From Ceratodon purpureus (Eukaryota > Streptophyta > Bryopsida > Pseudoditrichales > Ditrichaceae): 64,000 bases of DNA. Positions 47,501 through 60,274 of this stretch are shown piece after piece; within the stretch, counting starts at the first letter, position 1; each line of letters begins with the position of its first letter. Location of the stretch: positions 14,406,858-14,470,857 of the forward strand of contig CM026423.1 in assembly GCA_014871385.1 (NCBI GenBank). The letters run 5' to 3'. The notes under the pieces are model-generated. The model saw nothing but the letters and a program-made list of their open reading frames with translations. It did no database searches and was not told where the DNA came from. Position numbers and translations under genes: made by a program.

Positions 47501-49540
47501 GGACCTCAAGGTGGAAGTCCATGTCAAACAAAGGAACACTAATTTATAGATCATACATGATTTATTTTTTATTTTTTTAGATTCGTTTTTACTTTTACTT
47601 ACATATTTTTGAACATTAATATTCACTCTCAATAAAATTCCGTCAATTAAAGTATTCAAGTTGATAAAATAATAGAATTTTTTTCATCATCTTGAAATAT
47701 TGGTCTTTCAGATGAAGATATAAGAATATAATATAGTGTAGAATTTATAGGAGTCCATGCATTGCATACATATTCTGACAAAAACATTACTCTCATCCTT
47801 TAAAACATCATATTACTCCAAATATTTACTATATACTAAAGCCAATTCATATATCCATGGTTCAACATGAGAATTTTGAGACTGGACCACAAACAACCAA
47901 AATATTTAAATACAATAATTTAAAAATTAACAATTGTATTTACTTTTACAGATACTATAATTTTTACAGTGATTTTTATTATGTATGTAAGAGTTTCTTT
48001 TACTTTTACTTGACTTTTGTATCATATGCACGGAAGCATTATTAAACACTACCTACTAGTGTAAGGTACGGGTCAAAGCTAGTGATTATACATTCAAAAC
48101 AACACGAATTATCCAAAGCAACAAAACTTATAGAATTCCATTTAAGGATTGAAACTAAGGTAATGTGTTCAAGGTAGGAGTCTGAACATATACAAGTAGG
48201 AAAAGAAGTGCGTAAATGATCACCTTTTTTTTCCTTTGCTAAATGGTTGGAAGTCTCATTTTGAGCTTGTTTTTCATTAGCCTTTTGAAAATTCCCTTCA
48301 AACTAGACTAAACACTTAATATACAGCATGTGCAATCCATGACTCACTACAACTCACCGCAGACAACGTTTGAGTTGCCTTAAACCCTAGCACACAAATC
48401 ACCATGTGAAAGAGACCTTAATATTTTTAAATTCAATCTAAATCGTATAAATGCAAGATTGTAAATAAAACAAATATGACAGTATAATTCTCACAAATAC
48501 TCCTAATAAGCTTGAAAATAAAAAGCTATAGATAGCAAAGTTCAAACCAGAAATTGCAGACGTCGGACATGTTCGAACCCCAGACCTCCAATGTAACGGC
48601 CTAATGAACTTAGTTAATTCCCATAGCTTTGTCAACCAGCCGAGTGCTGAATGAGAGCATGTTGTTTGGATTGGGAACTTAGGGAACGCCGGCGCTTCCT
48701 TAAGGTCCCATAAAAAGTTAAAACAAAAAAATCACTTTTTTGTATTTCTTTAAAATGTTATTTTTTCAAAATTTGAAGCAATATAATTGAAAAAAACTTG
48801 TCATGTGTGAGCAATTTCTTTTTACTTTAAATTTTTGCAAAACATCCGTCTAACATACCATTTTTATTCGTCAAAGTAAATGATTTTGACTTTTAAATAC
48901 CTTAATTTGTTCACATCCTTTACATCCTTCTAAGTTCTTCATCCACAAGTACATCCAATAAAAAATTCATTCATTTCTACTACACCTGTGCGGGAATCAA
49001 AATTCATGACAACAATCCAAAATAATTGTCTACTTTAGACTCTTTGTAATGAAGAGAATAAGAGAACCTGTGATATGGGCGGCTATGAGAAGAAAAGTGT
49101 ACATGTCCTCTAGAATATTGCCACGTTTCTTCACCTCTCTTTGAACTTATAACTACTGTTGATATTTCGCATGGTCCGCACTTGTCAAAGCTACAAAATA
49201 CATGCAAAATTTACTTTTAGACTTTTCTAATCTTTACAATATCTTGGCATTGGACATGTTTTTTTTAATAAATTAAACAAGTTCTTTAGTGAATTGAACA
49301 TGTTTTTAGTAGTTTAAACAAATTTTATTATAAAACAGAGATGCCAGTTATTGTGCACGACCAATATCAATGTCTTTCAAATCTCTCATTTGCACCTTTT
49401 TCAAACTGCATTTGTCCACGTAATAGTTGAACATTCATTGTTTTAGAACCCTTCCAGCGTTTGTTCTCACGAGTACCTATTATCCATTATTGGAACTTTG
49501 ATTTCATGACCTTTGAAAATTTATAATGTATTTATATCAT
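44563..49540. other. AT-rich intergenic stretch with diverged local repeats
   Basis: No gene supported; the frames here are short and low-complexity. A small family of about 65 bp is present three times (46065-46130 and 48147-48212 direct; 47335-47380 inverted). Its core is 'ttcaaggtaggagt(a/c)tgaacatatacaa'. 'agtg(t/c)catatattcaa' repeats three times at 45122-45185. Confidence 0.5.
48540..48650 (-). other. Possible tRNA-derived (SINE-like) fragment
   Basis: On minus, 'ggctggttgacaaagc' is followed about 60 bases later by 'ggggttcgaac', resembling weakly an A box and clearly a B box core (GGTTCGAA) of RNA polymerase III promoters. No complete cloverleaf could be folded by eye. The patch is distinctly less AT-rich than its surroundings. 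It may be a SINE head, a tRNA relic or chance. Confidence 0.25.
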
Positions 49541-50159
49541 GATACACAGTAAATTTATTTGTAGGTTTATATACTAACAGTGGAGGAAGAACACAAGAGC
49601 ATTAGTATTATCGACGCATAGTGATTTGTTTATGATATAAATACATCATTCTTTATCACAAGATATCTACTTTTCCTTGTATGAATACAATAGCAACAAT
49701 TATTGAAGAATATTCCTTGTCAAAAATGTCGATATCAAAAAATAGACAAAACTTATGCATTTTTTAAATTCAGATTCACTTGTAAAAAGACACAATTTTT
49801 TGGTAATGAGGCTTCTTTGAACTTGTTCTACCTGCTTACGTAAAATCTTTTATTATAAGGTGACATAAAATGTAGATTTTCAACTGAGGTCGTTTATATT
49901 AGCATTTACTTGATAAAATTCAAAATAATCACTGACATGTAATCAAAATATGCCATCTAAATCAAAACAGGCAAACATCTTAAATCAAAACATGCAAACA
50001 TCTTAAATAAAAAAATATCAAAGGCAACTTACAAAATTCAAAGCATGGTAAAATACCCTCTTAAAAAACCCATGCCCCATAAAGTTTACAAATGTACAAA
50101 AAGTTGAGAAGGTAAAACTTTTAATTCAAAAAAAATGCCATGCAAAATGAAAAGTGTAT
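49541..50159. repeat. Local duplication, copy A (partner 51076-51811)
   Basis: About 620 bp in direct orientation with 51076-51811. Shared runs include 'gtgatttgtttatgat', 'taaatacatcattct', 'acttttccttgtat', 'ggtaatgaggcttctttgaac', 'gacatgtaatcaaaat' and 'ggtaaaataccctctt'. Roughly three quarters of positions agree by eye. No coding capacity. Confidence 0.85.
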
Positions 50160-51075
50160 TAAAGTGTCATTTATTCAAAAGAAACAGGTACGCCTCCAAA
50201 GGCTCACCTTCAAACCTAAAATATAAAACAAAACCAAAAAGACATAACTTGTTAATACATGGATGAAATTTCGATAAACAAACGATTGAAATACTTTATT
50301 CTAACAATACTCTTCAGAACATGTACAGTCAGACTTAGATAAGTGTTAGAGTTTGGGAGCATTTTTTCTTGACTTTGGGCAACTCCATTTGCTAGTAGGT
50401 TTTATTATCTTTGAGATTTTTTTAAAACAAACTAACATGATTGTCTTTGGAGTTGCCTAAAAATGAAAAATAAAAAAACTCAGTTTATAGTGGAAAATCT
50501 TTATTTGATGAAAAGTCAAAATTTCCACAATTTTTTTGATTCAAGATGCAAAAAAAAGAAGAAAAAATGCTCTTTTTTATCACACAATAAGAAGAGATTT
50601 TTTTTATTTTTTTTATTTTTATTTTTATTTTTTGGGTTTTTCCTACTTGAAGAGTAAATACAAACATTTTTTTGATTGTATGGATTCAAACTCCATAAGA
50701 AATTGCACTAACAAAATAATAAGATGTCTATTGGCAATATTACAAATTCATGTCTCTTTTACAATTTTTCACAATGTTAAAATACTTTGTAATTTCTAAA
50801 AATTGATGTAGTACAAAAATTGGACAAGTTGAAGTCTGATGATCTTCTTTGGAAAGGATACTACTTTTCAATCTCTAAAATTTGATGGAATTTAAAATTT
50901 AACAAGTCAATGTATGAATGTATATATAGTTGCAGATGACACCGAACGCCAAATTATTGGGAAGAGGAGGATTTTGGGCTAGCATACTGGAATCTGAGAT
51001 TCATATATGCTTGTCCAAAAACCTGCACTTTCAAGTGATTCGAGGTGTAGATTCTTGAATCCTGGATCAACCAAT
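50160..51075. other. AT-rich spacer between the two duplicated blocks
   Basis: No gene supported; the overlapping short frames at 50463-50799 arise from A/T runs (about 50555-50630). Confidence 0.4.
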
Positions 51076-51811
51076 GATACATAATAAGTATATTTGTAAG
51101 TTTGTAGACTCATAGTGGATGAACAAGACAAGAGGAATAATATAAGTGCATTAGTATTATTGTGGCATGGTGATTTGTTTATGATGTAAATACATCATTC
51201 TCTGTTACAAAAATTACTTTTCCTTGTATAAATACAACATAGACATTGTATGAAAAAGATTTTTTTGGTCAAAATCATCTATATCAAAAAGTAGACAAAA
51301 CTTGTGCATCTTTTATTCAGTTCCTCTTATAAAAAGACAAGAATTTTTGGTAATGAGGCTTCTTTGAACTTATTCTATTCCCTTACATAAAATCTTTCAT
51401 TACAAGGTTATATACAATGTGGATTATAATGTAGATTTTTAAATGAGGTGGGTTAATTTAGCATATACTTGGTAAAATTGAAAATCTATCTTACAATTGA
51501 GCATGGTTTGTCTCACTCGACGGTTCCAGGGTAGAATCCGTTGAGGAGACATAAAAGATGCGGTCGATGTGCTCAACGGCACGGGTCCCACTAGTAGTAA
51601 GTGACATGTAATCAAAATTTGCCATCAGAAATATGGCAAATACTTTAAATCAAAAAATGTCAAAGGCAAAGGCAAAGGCAACTCACAAAATTCAAAGCGT
51701 GGTAAAATACCCTCTTTAAAAACCCATGCCCATAAAGTTCACAAATGTGCAAAGAGTCAAAAGATGAAACTCTTAACCCAAAAAATTGCCACACATAATG
51801 AAAAGTTGTGA
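51076..51811. repeat. Local duplication, copy B, carrying an extra insert
   Basis: Diverged copy of 49541-50159. It differs mainly by an extra block of about 113 bp at 51487-51599 that is absent from copy A and is more GC-rich. Confidence 0.85.
51487..51599. mobile_element. Small GC-richer insert in duplicated block B
   Basis: The block starts 'tatcttacaattgagcatgg' and ends 'gggtcccactagtagta'. It interrupts the A/B alignment exactly between 'aaaatc' and 'agtgacatgtaatc'. Inside it CCGTTGAG and CTCAACGG form a perfect 8-bp stem. Its family is unknown: a short non-autonomous element or a remnant. Confidence 0.4.
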
Positions 51812-53164
51812 TAGGACCTATATCCATATTTATCATAACTTTCAATTTTGATTCTTAAGTATTGGTCACATGAGATTAGCAAATTCATTTCAAACATTTC
51901 TAACATTCACATTTTTGCAACTTTTATTCTATACATCAACAATTCATAACTTATTCAAATCAACTTTCAAAATGATGAAATCCATTTCAAATGCTACCAC
52001 TCCTTATCATAACACGCCCAAGTCATTTTCATGACCATGTCTTGTTCTTTGATACAAGAATCTACTTATACCATCCAAAATAGGTACTTCTACCTTAGAA
52101 CCAAAACATGTTACACACATACCAAAAGTGTGGAGCTCAAAAAGCATTAAACCGGGAATCTGGAGCCTGGAGGCCGTGGGTGGCGATGACGGTGGAGGGA
52201 CGCTGCTTGAGCTTGCGCAAAAGGTTGGCTGATCGGAGTATACACGGCGGAGCTCACGAGTGCTCTCAAATCACCATTCGCAGCGTTTCGTTCCGGAGTG
52301 TCCTGGATCTTCCACACTTCATGTGGCTGCTAGGGTTCAAGCCCAGGTCTCCATAGCCCCCGGAGCTCCCACTGCTGTTGGGATCTCCGAGGACATCTGC
52401 GTTTCCAATGTCAGGAGCGTAGGCGCACCCGAGAGGTCCCATAAAAATTCAATCCAACTCCAAAAATTTGAATTAAATTTTCGATTCGTATTCTTTGTGT
52501 TTGCACAAACTTCTTGTATTACTTCTTCACATCACAGACGGGAATGTGTGGAAAAACCAGCACTGTTCACGCCTGATCAGCCCAGGCTCTGGTAAAACTA
52601 TCGATGTGAAAATTTGAGGAAGTAAGAAAACAGGGGTAACTTCGCCTTCCTTGCAATGGTAACTCGAGAATCTACTAGAGCTTACGACCCGTTGGATCTT
52701 CAACAAAAATTATCACCGTCCGATCTGGTTTATCACGTTCTCGGGAACGTCGTTCCCAAGAAACTCAAGATGGGAGCTTCGGGAACGGATGTTGAAACTC
52801 CTTTGCAAGAGATCCACGCTTAAAACCGTCATGAGCTGTAAATCTAACACCACAGTAAATACTTTTAGGGTACATATTGGAATTCGTAGTCTAGAGAACG
52901 ATTAGATTCTGTTGGTTTTGGGGCCAGTGGCGGAGTTAGGTCGTCGTCTCCAACTGTGGATATTGTTGAGGTTGCAGACGCGGAGGTTTTGCAAAACCTC
53001 CGCGAGCTGGAGCTCGCACGGCATCACCCGGAGAGGTGATCCTTACGAGGGAGCTTCGTCTCTGTAGCCATGACCTCATGGCAGTCCTGCTGTTTTTGAC
53101 CGCATCGAATTCTGTTCGGAATTGAGGGAGGAATCGGCGTGGGAGGGAGGAAGCAGTCGCAGCG
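51812..53164. other. 5' flank of the FtsHi4-like gene
   Basis: The sequence shifts from AT-rich to mixed composition at about 52,130. Frames at 52108-52595 (+) have no recognisable motif. The last ~550 bases, increasingly GC-rich, should contain the promoter and 5' UTR of the downstream gene. Confidence 0.4.
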
Positions 53165-56100
53165 ATGGAGTCGCTCTCTCGGCCTGGCTTTGTCGCCACG
53201 GCGACGCTGTCGCGCCATGGCGGTTTCCCTCGGCGATCGTTACGAGCGGAGAGGGAATTCGTTCCCAGGGGATTGGTGTGGCAGCAGCTCGGGGCGAGGC
53301 AGAGCGTGAGGGTTTTGCGAAGGGCGGTGGACTCAGGGTTTTGGAGGCGGAATCGGTGTGGCGGAGGGTGTTTCGTTAGGGCGCGGGCGGGGGGTGATGA
53401 GGAGGGAGGAAATGGCGGTGAGAGGGGAGAGAATGGCAATGAGAGTGGTGGAGCAGGGGATAAGAGTGACGAGGGTGATGGCGCGGAGAATGATGGGATT
53501 GCTGCTTTGCGGAATGCTCTTGCGCGCGGTTCCGCGAGGTACTATTCGAATCTGGTGAATGCTTCTAGGTCTGAGCTCGGAGTTGATATTAATGATGTTG
53601 TAGATAAGTTGAAGGTGCAGAGTGAGAGGGTTAAGGAGGTAGGGGAGAATGTAGTTAGGTCTAGTATGCAGCGCGCGGAGCAGCTGCGGGAGGAGGTTGA
53701 AGAGGCCAAGAAGCAGAGCCAGGAGGCTGTCGCTGAAGCGAAACAGAATTACTGGCCGCGGTTTGTCGAGTGGAATCGCTGGGAGCTTTGGAAAGTAAGT
53801 GGTTCGGAGCTTTTGATCAGAATTTTGGAATTTCGTTAAACCCTGGACCCAAAACCTCATTTAGCAACGGATTCAGAATTCAGTAATTGAAGCAACGGGT
53901 TCATGCTTGTAGGAAATCTGCTTTTACATTTGACGAAAATTGCAGTTCTACACTGAAATAGAAGTATTCTCTAGTTTCTACCTGGTGGTTTATTGTGCTG
54001 GTGTGGTGATACAGGATGTGAGGAGCTGGAATGCTCAACGTCTTGGTGCATTGCTTCTCTTTGGACTGCTTTTAGGAGCATCTGGGGGAGGCGTGTATTC
54101 GATTGTGGGAAGTATTCGAAATCGTGGCGCTGCAGAGAAAATAGGGGAGACTTTTCTTGAGGCGGCTATTCCAGAACCCACACCAGAGAATCTTCAAAAG
54201 TGAGTGTAGTTATTGGTTTCTGATATTTTTTTTGGTTGCATTTCTGGAGGGAGGCTCTGGTTAATGAGGTGAATGTATGTACAGAAGATAACCAGGGGCG
54301 ATATATTTGTTTGCAGGTTGAAGAAGGGGATGTGGAGGCAGGAGATGCCTGAAGGATTTCGGGCAATTAAGTATGTGAAGGGTCCCGACGGAGAGTATAA
54401 ACGAGATCCAAATTTTGTAGGAGAGAATGCCTGGGATGACGATGAGAATGAGAATGAGAATGAACCTCTCGACAAACTAGTCGAGGAAGGAGATTTAAAT
54501 GATGAAGAGAAAGCCGAGCTGTTGGAGATCCTCAATGTGAACCGGGCAGCGAAAGGCTTGCCTCCTCTCAATAGCGAGTTCAAGGAAGAAAAGCCTGAAA
54601 ATGAAAATGATTCTTTGGATAACAGCAACGATCTCATTGCAGGTCAGTTCTTGACCACAATTTTTGTGTTCTCAAATCTCATATGGGAAGTCTAGTGAAA
54701 AGCAGACAAGCTGTCTAGTTTTGCCGAATTATGGTTTATCTCTTTTGTAAGTGAGGTCACACCCGATCCCAGGTTAAGAATTCATCGCAAAGAGGACACT
54801 CGATTTGTTGTCGTCGTTGTGCAGGTGCAGCAACTGGTACAATCGCCGCCACAGAAGCAGCACCGCTGAAAAGTTGGGAGGATAGGTTAGAGGCATGGGA
54901 AGAACTCATTGAAAAGGAAAATTTGAAGGACATGGCAGAGGAGGAAAATACTAAGTATGAGTATCCAGTAGATACCCATGAATTATCAGAGAACTTGGCA
55001 GAGGAGCAGGAGGAGCTGGAAGTGCAACCCAAGAAGAAGTTGGCTTTCTGGGTATCTCGACGATGGTGGAAATATAGGCCAAAGATTCCATACACATATT
55101 TCATGAGTAAAGTTGAGAATCTTGAGGTAAGCCATCAGAAACGACTGGGGACTTGGCCGCTAAAGACGATTGTCAGTGCAGACGGTTGGTTTCATTTCGG
55201 TTTAAACTTATGAAGAATCTAAGATCTGTTTGGTCGGGACGTTGCCCATTGATTTTATAGTGTCATCTTTGACAGAATCTAAATGAACTAATTTACGATT
55301 GGATATCTTTTAGGGTGCCGTGGAGATAATGCTTTCTATGTAATATATATTGTTCTTTTATGTTGTTGACCATGAGGGTCTTGTTATTCAACGCAGGTAG
55401 CTGCAGCGGTTTACAGTTGTGATATGAAGAAGCTTTACGTGACCATGAAAGACGGTTTTCCATCGGAGTATGTGGTAAGTACTTGAGGGTGAAGTTCAAT
55501 GCGACATTCCTGCTTCAAGTTCTAACCTTTAGGCTTCTGTGTTCAGAGTATGAGATAATCTCGTGGCGTTGTTGATTTCCAGGTGGACATTCCTGTTGAT
55601 CCTTATTTGTACGAGGCATTGACCAGATGTGGTGTTGAGACGGATATCCTTGCGAAGAGCAACTTTGAGTTTTATGGACGAGCCTTCTTATCTCTATTGC
55701 CGACTGTGCTCATCGTTCTTTGCATTCGAGCTTTACAATATCGCACCAAAGAGATTTTTTCAGAGAAAATTTATGACCTTCTGAGAATGAACCGGAAGCA
55801 TCTGATATTGGTACGCTGCCCAAAGTCTTGTGCATTTTCTATATGTTGGATGTTTTCGTCATGAGTACTTCCCGTTATATTCTTAGGTATCGCGTAAATT
55901 CATTTGACGCTTCCGTAGCTAGGGAAATGGCTATTGCTTCGAAATTCTGCTAAAGACTTTGTCAGGATGATTTGCAGAGAATATTTACTCGAGCCTTTTA
56001 AAACTTATGCGCTGCGTCTTATCTTAGATCTGATTGTAACATGGTGTGTTCTGACAGCCTGAAGATGCTGCTGACAAAGCAAAGTCTCAGTATAAGGATG

Positions 56101-59100
56101 TTGTCGTCGGCGGTGATGTGTGGATGGTCTTGGAAGAGATTATGACCTACATGCGTAACCCCTTGAAGTATTACAATCAGAAAGTTAAACTTCCTAGGGT
56201 ACTTTTTTTCCCCTCAAATTACACCTCTGTGTTGCTTTGTCATTATAAGGGGTTCGTTGTGACAACTTGCTAATTTTCTTATTTGAGATTTTTACTTTGC
56301 TGTATCTCTACTTGTTTCTCTTAGATTCTTAGCTTGAGATGGATACCTCTCAGGCTAATCGGAGATTTATTTTTCGTCTGTGCAAGCTTGATGAGTATGA
56401 GTCTTTCGATGATTTACAGGGAATCTTAATCAGTGGACCTCCGGGCACTGGAAAAACATTGCTGGCCCGCGCTATCGCCAGAGAGAGTGGTCTCCCATTC
56501 GTGTTCGCATCCGGTGCTGAGTTTGTAGAATCTAATACCGGAAATGGATCAGACAAGATATTTGACATTTTCTTCACTGCTAGAGCCAATGTAAGTATTT
56601 GCAGTTCATGCGCAGCGTTGACCACATTGTCAAATGCTAGATACACGTATAATTTGGAGAGTCCTTCTGTGTTTCGTACGTACTTGCACAAACTTTATGA
56701 TTATTCCAGAGCTCATCTGATGCCCTGGGTTGGTTATCAGGCGCCCTCATTTGTTTTCATTGACGAGATTGACGCGTTGGCGGGAAAGAATGTGAACGAT
56801 GATGCTGAAAGAAGGGCTACCTTTCAGCAACTGTTGGCAGAGCTTGATGGAGAGTGAGTAGTTTGTTCTGTATCAACAAGCTTTAACAAATGCATCATCA
56901 ACACATTTTTGATGTTGTCGTGACTAGTATCGAAGTTGACGAGAGTATTTGATCTACTGTGTCCCTCTTGAAATAGATGTTGCTACTTATTACCATGGTA
57001 TTTGTAATCCGCAATACATCAGATCAAGTTTTGCACCAAAATAGTAGTTTATCAGGCACTTACATGTGGTTCAATTCCTGCAGGCCAGACGATACGGATG
57101 TAGATAGATGGTCATCACGACAAGCTGTGATATTAATTTGTGCAACAAATCGTCCAGATGAATTAGATGAGTCTTTCTTGCGGCCAGGGCGAATTGATCG
57201 AGAGATTCACATCGGTCTTCCTGGGGAGGAGGAGCGTGTTTCTATTTTTGGTGTTCATAGCAGTGGCAGACCTTTGGCCAAAGATCTTGACTTCAGAAAG
57301 GTGGGTGTGTGGTTGGCTTGGAAGAATGCTATTTCATCTATCATATTAGACATGCTAGCGATGTTTTTGACATGATGCTCGATGAGGATGATGGCGTTTT
57401 GCTTTGTCCGATTGTTGCATGAGTGTTCTTTACCACATTTTGCTCCATGAAGTTTCAGTTTGGAAAACCAAATAAAAAAATTAACTTCGTGGTGACGCAT
57501 CCAAGCAACAATAATTGTCAACATTTTGGGCAGTTTGTTTAGTGGTTTACTTTTGGCACTTTTTCGTTCTGAAGCAGAATGAAGCAAGGTGGACCGTAGT
57601 TTCGTGAAAAAGATGTGAAATGTCAGTATGCCTGATATAATTTGGAATGCCGACAAGATTTGGGTCAATTCTTTTTAGTGGCGTGTTTTTTATCTTATGT
57701 TTCTTGGTGAAATCAGCTTGTATATCGGACACTGGGATATTCAGGAGCGGATATACGGAATCTTATTAACGAGGCAGCCATTATGGCGGTGAGTGATTTT
57801 AATTTAAGAAAGCTTTTATGCATGCTCTAGTCTACGGGTAAACGTTTATCATATGCATTTGGTCTGGATAGACAGCTTGTAACATCTTGTTTTGGTCTGT
57901 AATGACTTTGAGCTCTTGATCAAGGAATGTTTCTTTCTTTCTGTTATGCGTGGCGCATCAGCCCTGCACATTTATGTAAGGTTCTATTTACATATTAAAA
58001 AAAATTAACGTGTACTCTACAAATTATTACTTATTTATTTATGTGACATCGTGGTCCTTGACTTGAGCGATTACTTTCTCCATCTGAAGTTTATAGATGC
58101 TCCAGGTTTACTTATGTAGATGGTTGTTTGTGCATGATTTCAGGTTCGTAATGGACATGAGGAGATCACACAACAAGACTTAATTGATGTTTTAGATAAG
58201 CAACTGTTTGAAGGAATGGGCGTATCTCTTACTGCTGATGAGCTGCAAAGGACCCAAGCTACGGTAAGTTCACTAATACAAACATTGTGGTTTGTACGAG
58301 TGATTCTTCAAACAGACAAGGATGTGTAGTTTGTTTTGGATATCAGTTGTTCTAGCGGTTCCGTCATTTCGTTACGATTGGCAGTTTTGATGGTCATGTT
58401 GTTCGATTCAATAGTGGACTCACCTCTTAATCTGAACAACTGTTGTAGATCCCTATGGACAACAAGAGGTTATTAGCAGTTCATGAAGCGGGACATATTT
58501 TATTGGCTCATCTATTTCCTCAATTTGATTGGCATGCATTTAGTCACCTTCTTCCTGGAGGATCTGTAAGTTTCTTTCAAATCTCAAGAATTCTTAACTT
58601 TTTTTTTGTATTTAATTTTTTTTTTTATTCGCATGTCTAGTTTCAAAAATGACGATATTTCTTGCACTTGTGTTTGGAGAATTTTGTCGTAGTTCGTTTG
58701 GAGAAACTCATTGCACAAATGACTTTGTTGGTTGTTTTTGTTTGACATTTATTTTTGTTCTTTGTTCAACAGGAATATGCTCTGACGGTGTTCTATCCAA
58801 GAGAAGAGATGGTACATCAAGGTCACACTACAGTGGGTTATCTGCGCATGCAAATGGTGGTTGCCCATGGTGGCCGGTGTGCAGAGCGCATCTTGTTTGG
58901 GGACAACGTATCGGACGGAGGTCAAGATGATCTGCAGAAAATTTCGGGGGTGTGTCTTGTTCATTTAAGATTCTGTTTTATTTTTGGCAATTTCTGACTT
59001 CTTACTCATAATACTCTAGGTCTCATCGAGTGGGGTAGCTGGACTTTTTGTTATTTGAAACTATCGTCTCAACTTCAGCTATATTTGGTTGTTGTATGAA

Positions 59101-60274
59101 AAGGGAAGAGATGTTTTGATTTTAAGAGGTGATAGAAGTATCAGTTCTCATACTGAGCTCCTCGTCTTTGCAGATAGCCAGGGAGTTAACCATCAGCTTA
59201 TCAAATAACAGATTTGGTCTGTTCCCAATGAAGTGGCAAGAGACACTCGACCCGCCTAAGCGCCCCGATGAAACAGATCTGATCCCCAATGAGGTGGATA
59301 TTGCTTCCTAACTCATTACTCCTGTATTGTTCATTTACTTTTGTGTTATGTACGCGAGACTTACAAATTTCTGTGTGTGCAGTGGGACAAACCTGGCTCT
59401 CAAATTGTAGGAATGTCGACTGAATTTTCGGAGTTGTTCACGCGGGAAGTCACCAAAGTAAGGACGTCTTCGGGTACTTAGTATTAGTTTTCTTTGTCTA
59501 AATTCGAAAGCTGTCTAGGTGTCGCCAGAATATGAACGTCATGTTTGACATATCCCTCTCAGCCTTGGCCTAAAATGTTATTTTTTCGTCCTTCCAACAG
59601 TATATAGACGAGACTGAAGAGCAGGCTATGGAGGCTCTTCGAAAGAATGAACATATTTTGAGGAGACTCACTGAAGAGCTCCTTACGAAAACCAAGCTTA
59701 GCGGTTTTGTAAGTTTTCGTACTGCATTCTTTGACTTAATACCCACGTTGGGGTATTTGCTACTTGATCTCCTTCCGTATATATGCTAAAAAGTCTGTTT
59801 ATCAGAGAGTAGGCCTGTTGGTTTTCAAATAGATTCAGTCTGTGACTGTGAAAGCTGGAACAAACTAATCACCCAAGATATGACAAATTTTTGGCTTTAA
59901 CAGGAAGCAGAAGACTTGATCCGATCAATGGACCCGATTATGATGCCTGATCCCTTGGCAGACCCTATGGTCCCCAGAGATGCCGAGGTACACATTCCTT
60001 TACCCTCCAATCTTCATTTGATAATTGTAAGGCTTCACTTGATAAGCAGTAATCGCAGAGTTGTGTGTGAATTCGATTTCACAGTTTATCTTGGATTAGG
60101 TCTTGAAGGTCAGATCTGCCAAGATAAAATTGCTGCGCTGTTGATGGGTTTGCATGTTGTTATGAGATTTGACATTTACCCGTGCTTTGGTGATTACAGG
60201 AGAGGCTTGGTCCGAGTATTGATGGTCGCTATAAAGAGATGGTTTTATATCCGGCTCCCCTTCACAGATGTTAA
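53165..60274 (+). CDS. FTSHI4: Plastid FtsH-like (FtsHi4-type) AAA-ATPase/M41 protein, 19 exons
   Basis: FtsHi proteins are chloroplast-envelope relatives of FtsH proteases; several are essential and join the Ycf2/FtsHi import-motor complex. Exons: 53165-53794, 54015-54199, 54317-54642, 54825-55126, 55397-55474, 55583-55810, 56058-56198, 56420-56590, 56741-56853, 57084-57300, 57717-57788, 58144-58263, 58449-58565, 58773-58949, 59174-59293, 59383-59457, 59601-59708, 59904-59987, 60200-60274 (3339 nt, 1112 residues, phases consistent). Residues 1-60 are Arg/Ser/Ala-rich like a transit peptide. A Gly/Glu-rich stretch, a coiled coil (130-195), membrane segments near 220-242 and 540-560, Walker A GPPGTGKT near 637, Walker B FVFIDEID near 691 and RPGRID follow. 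The peptidase motif HEAGH is near 873 and GGQDDL near 950. The tail APLHRC and segments VDIPVDPYLYEAL and ICATNRPDELD point to the FtsHi4 branch (Arabidopsis At5g64580, from memory). It is about 250 residues longer than that protein, mostly N-terminal. Confidence 0.88.

Noticed and set aside
56339-56419. In-frame extension before the Walker A exon of the FtsHi4-like gene
   Set aside because: Preceded by intron sequence and followed by a good acceptor (gatttacag). Relatives join the previous exon directly to the GPPGTGKT exon.
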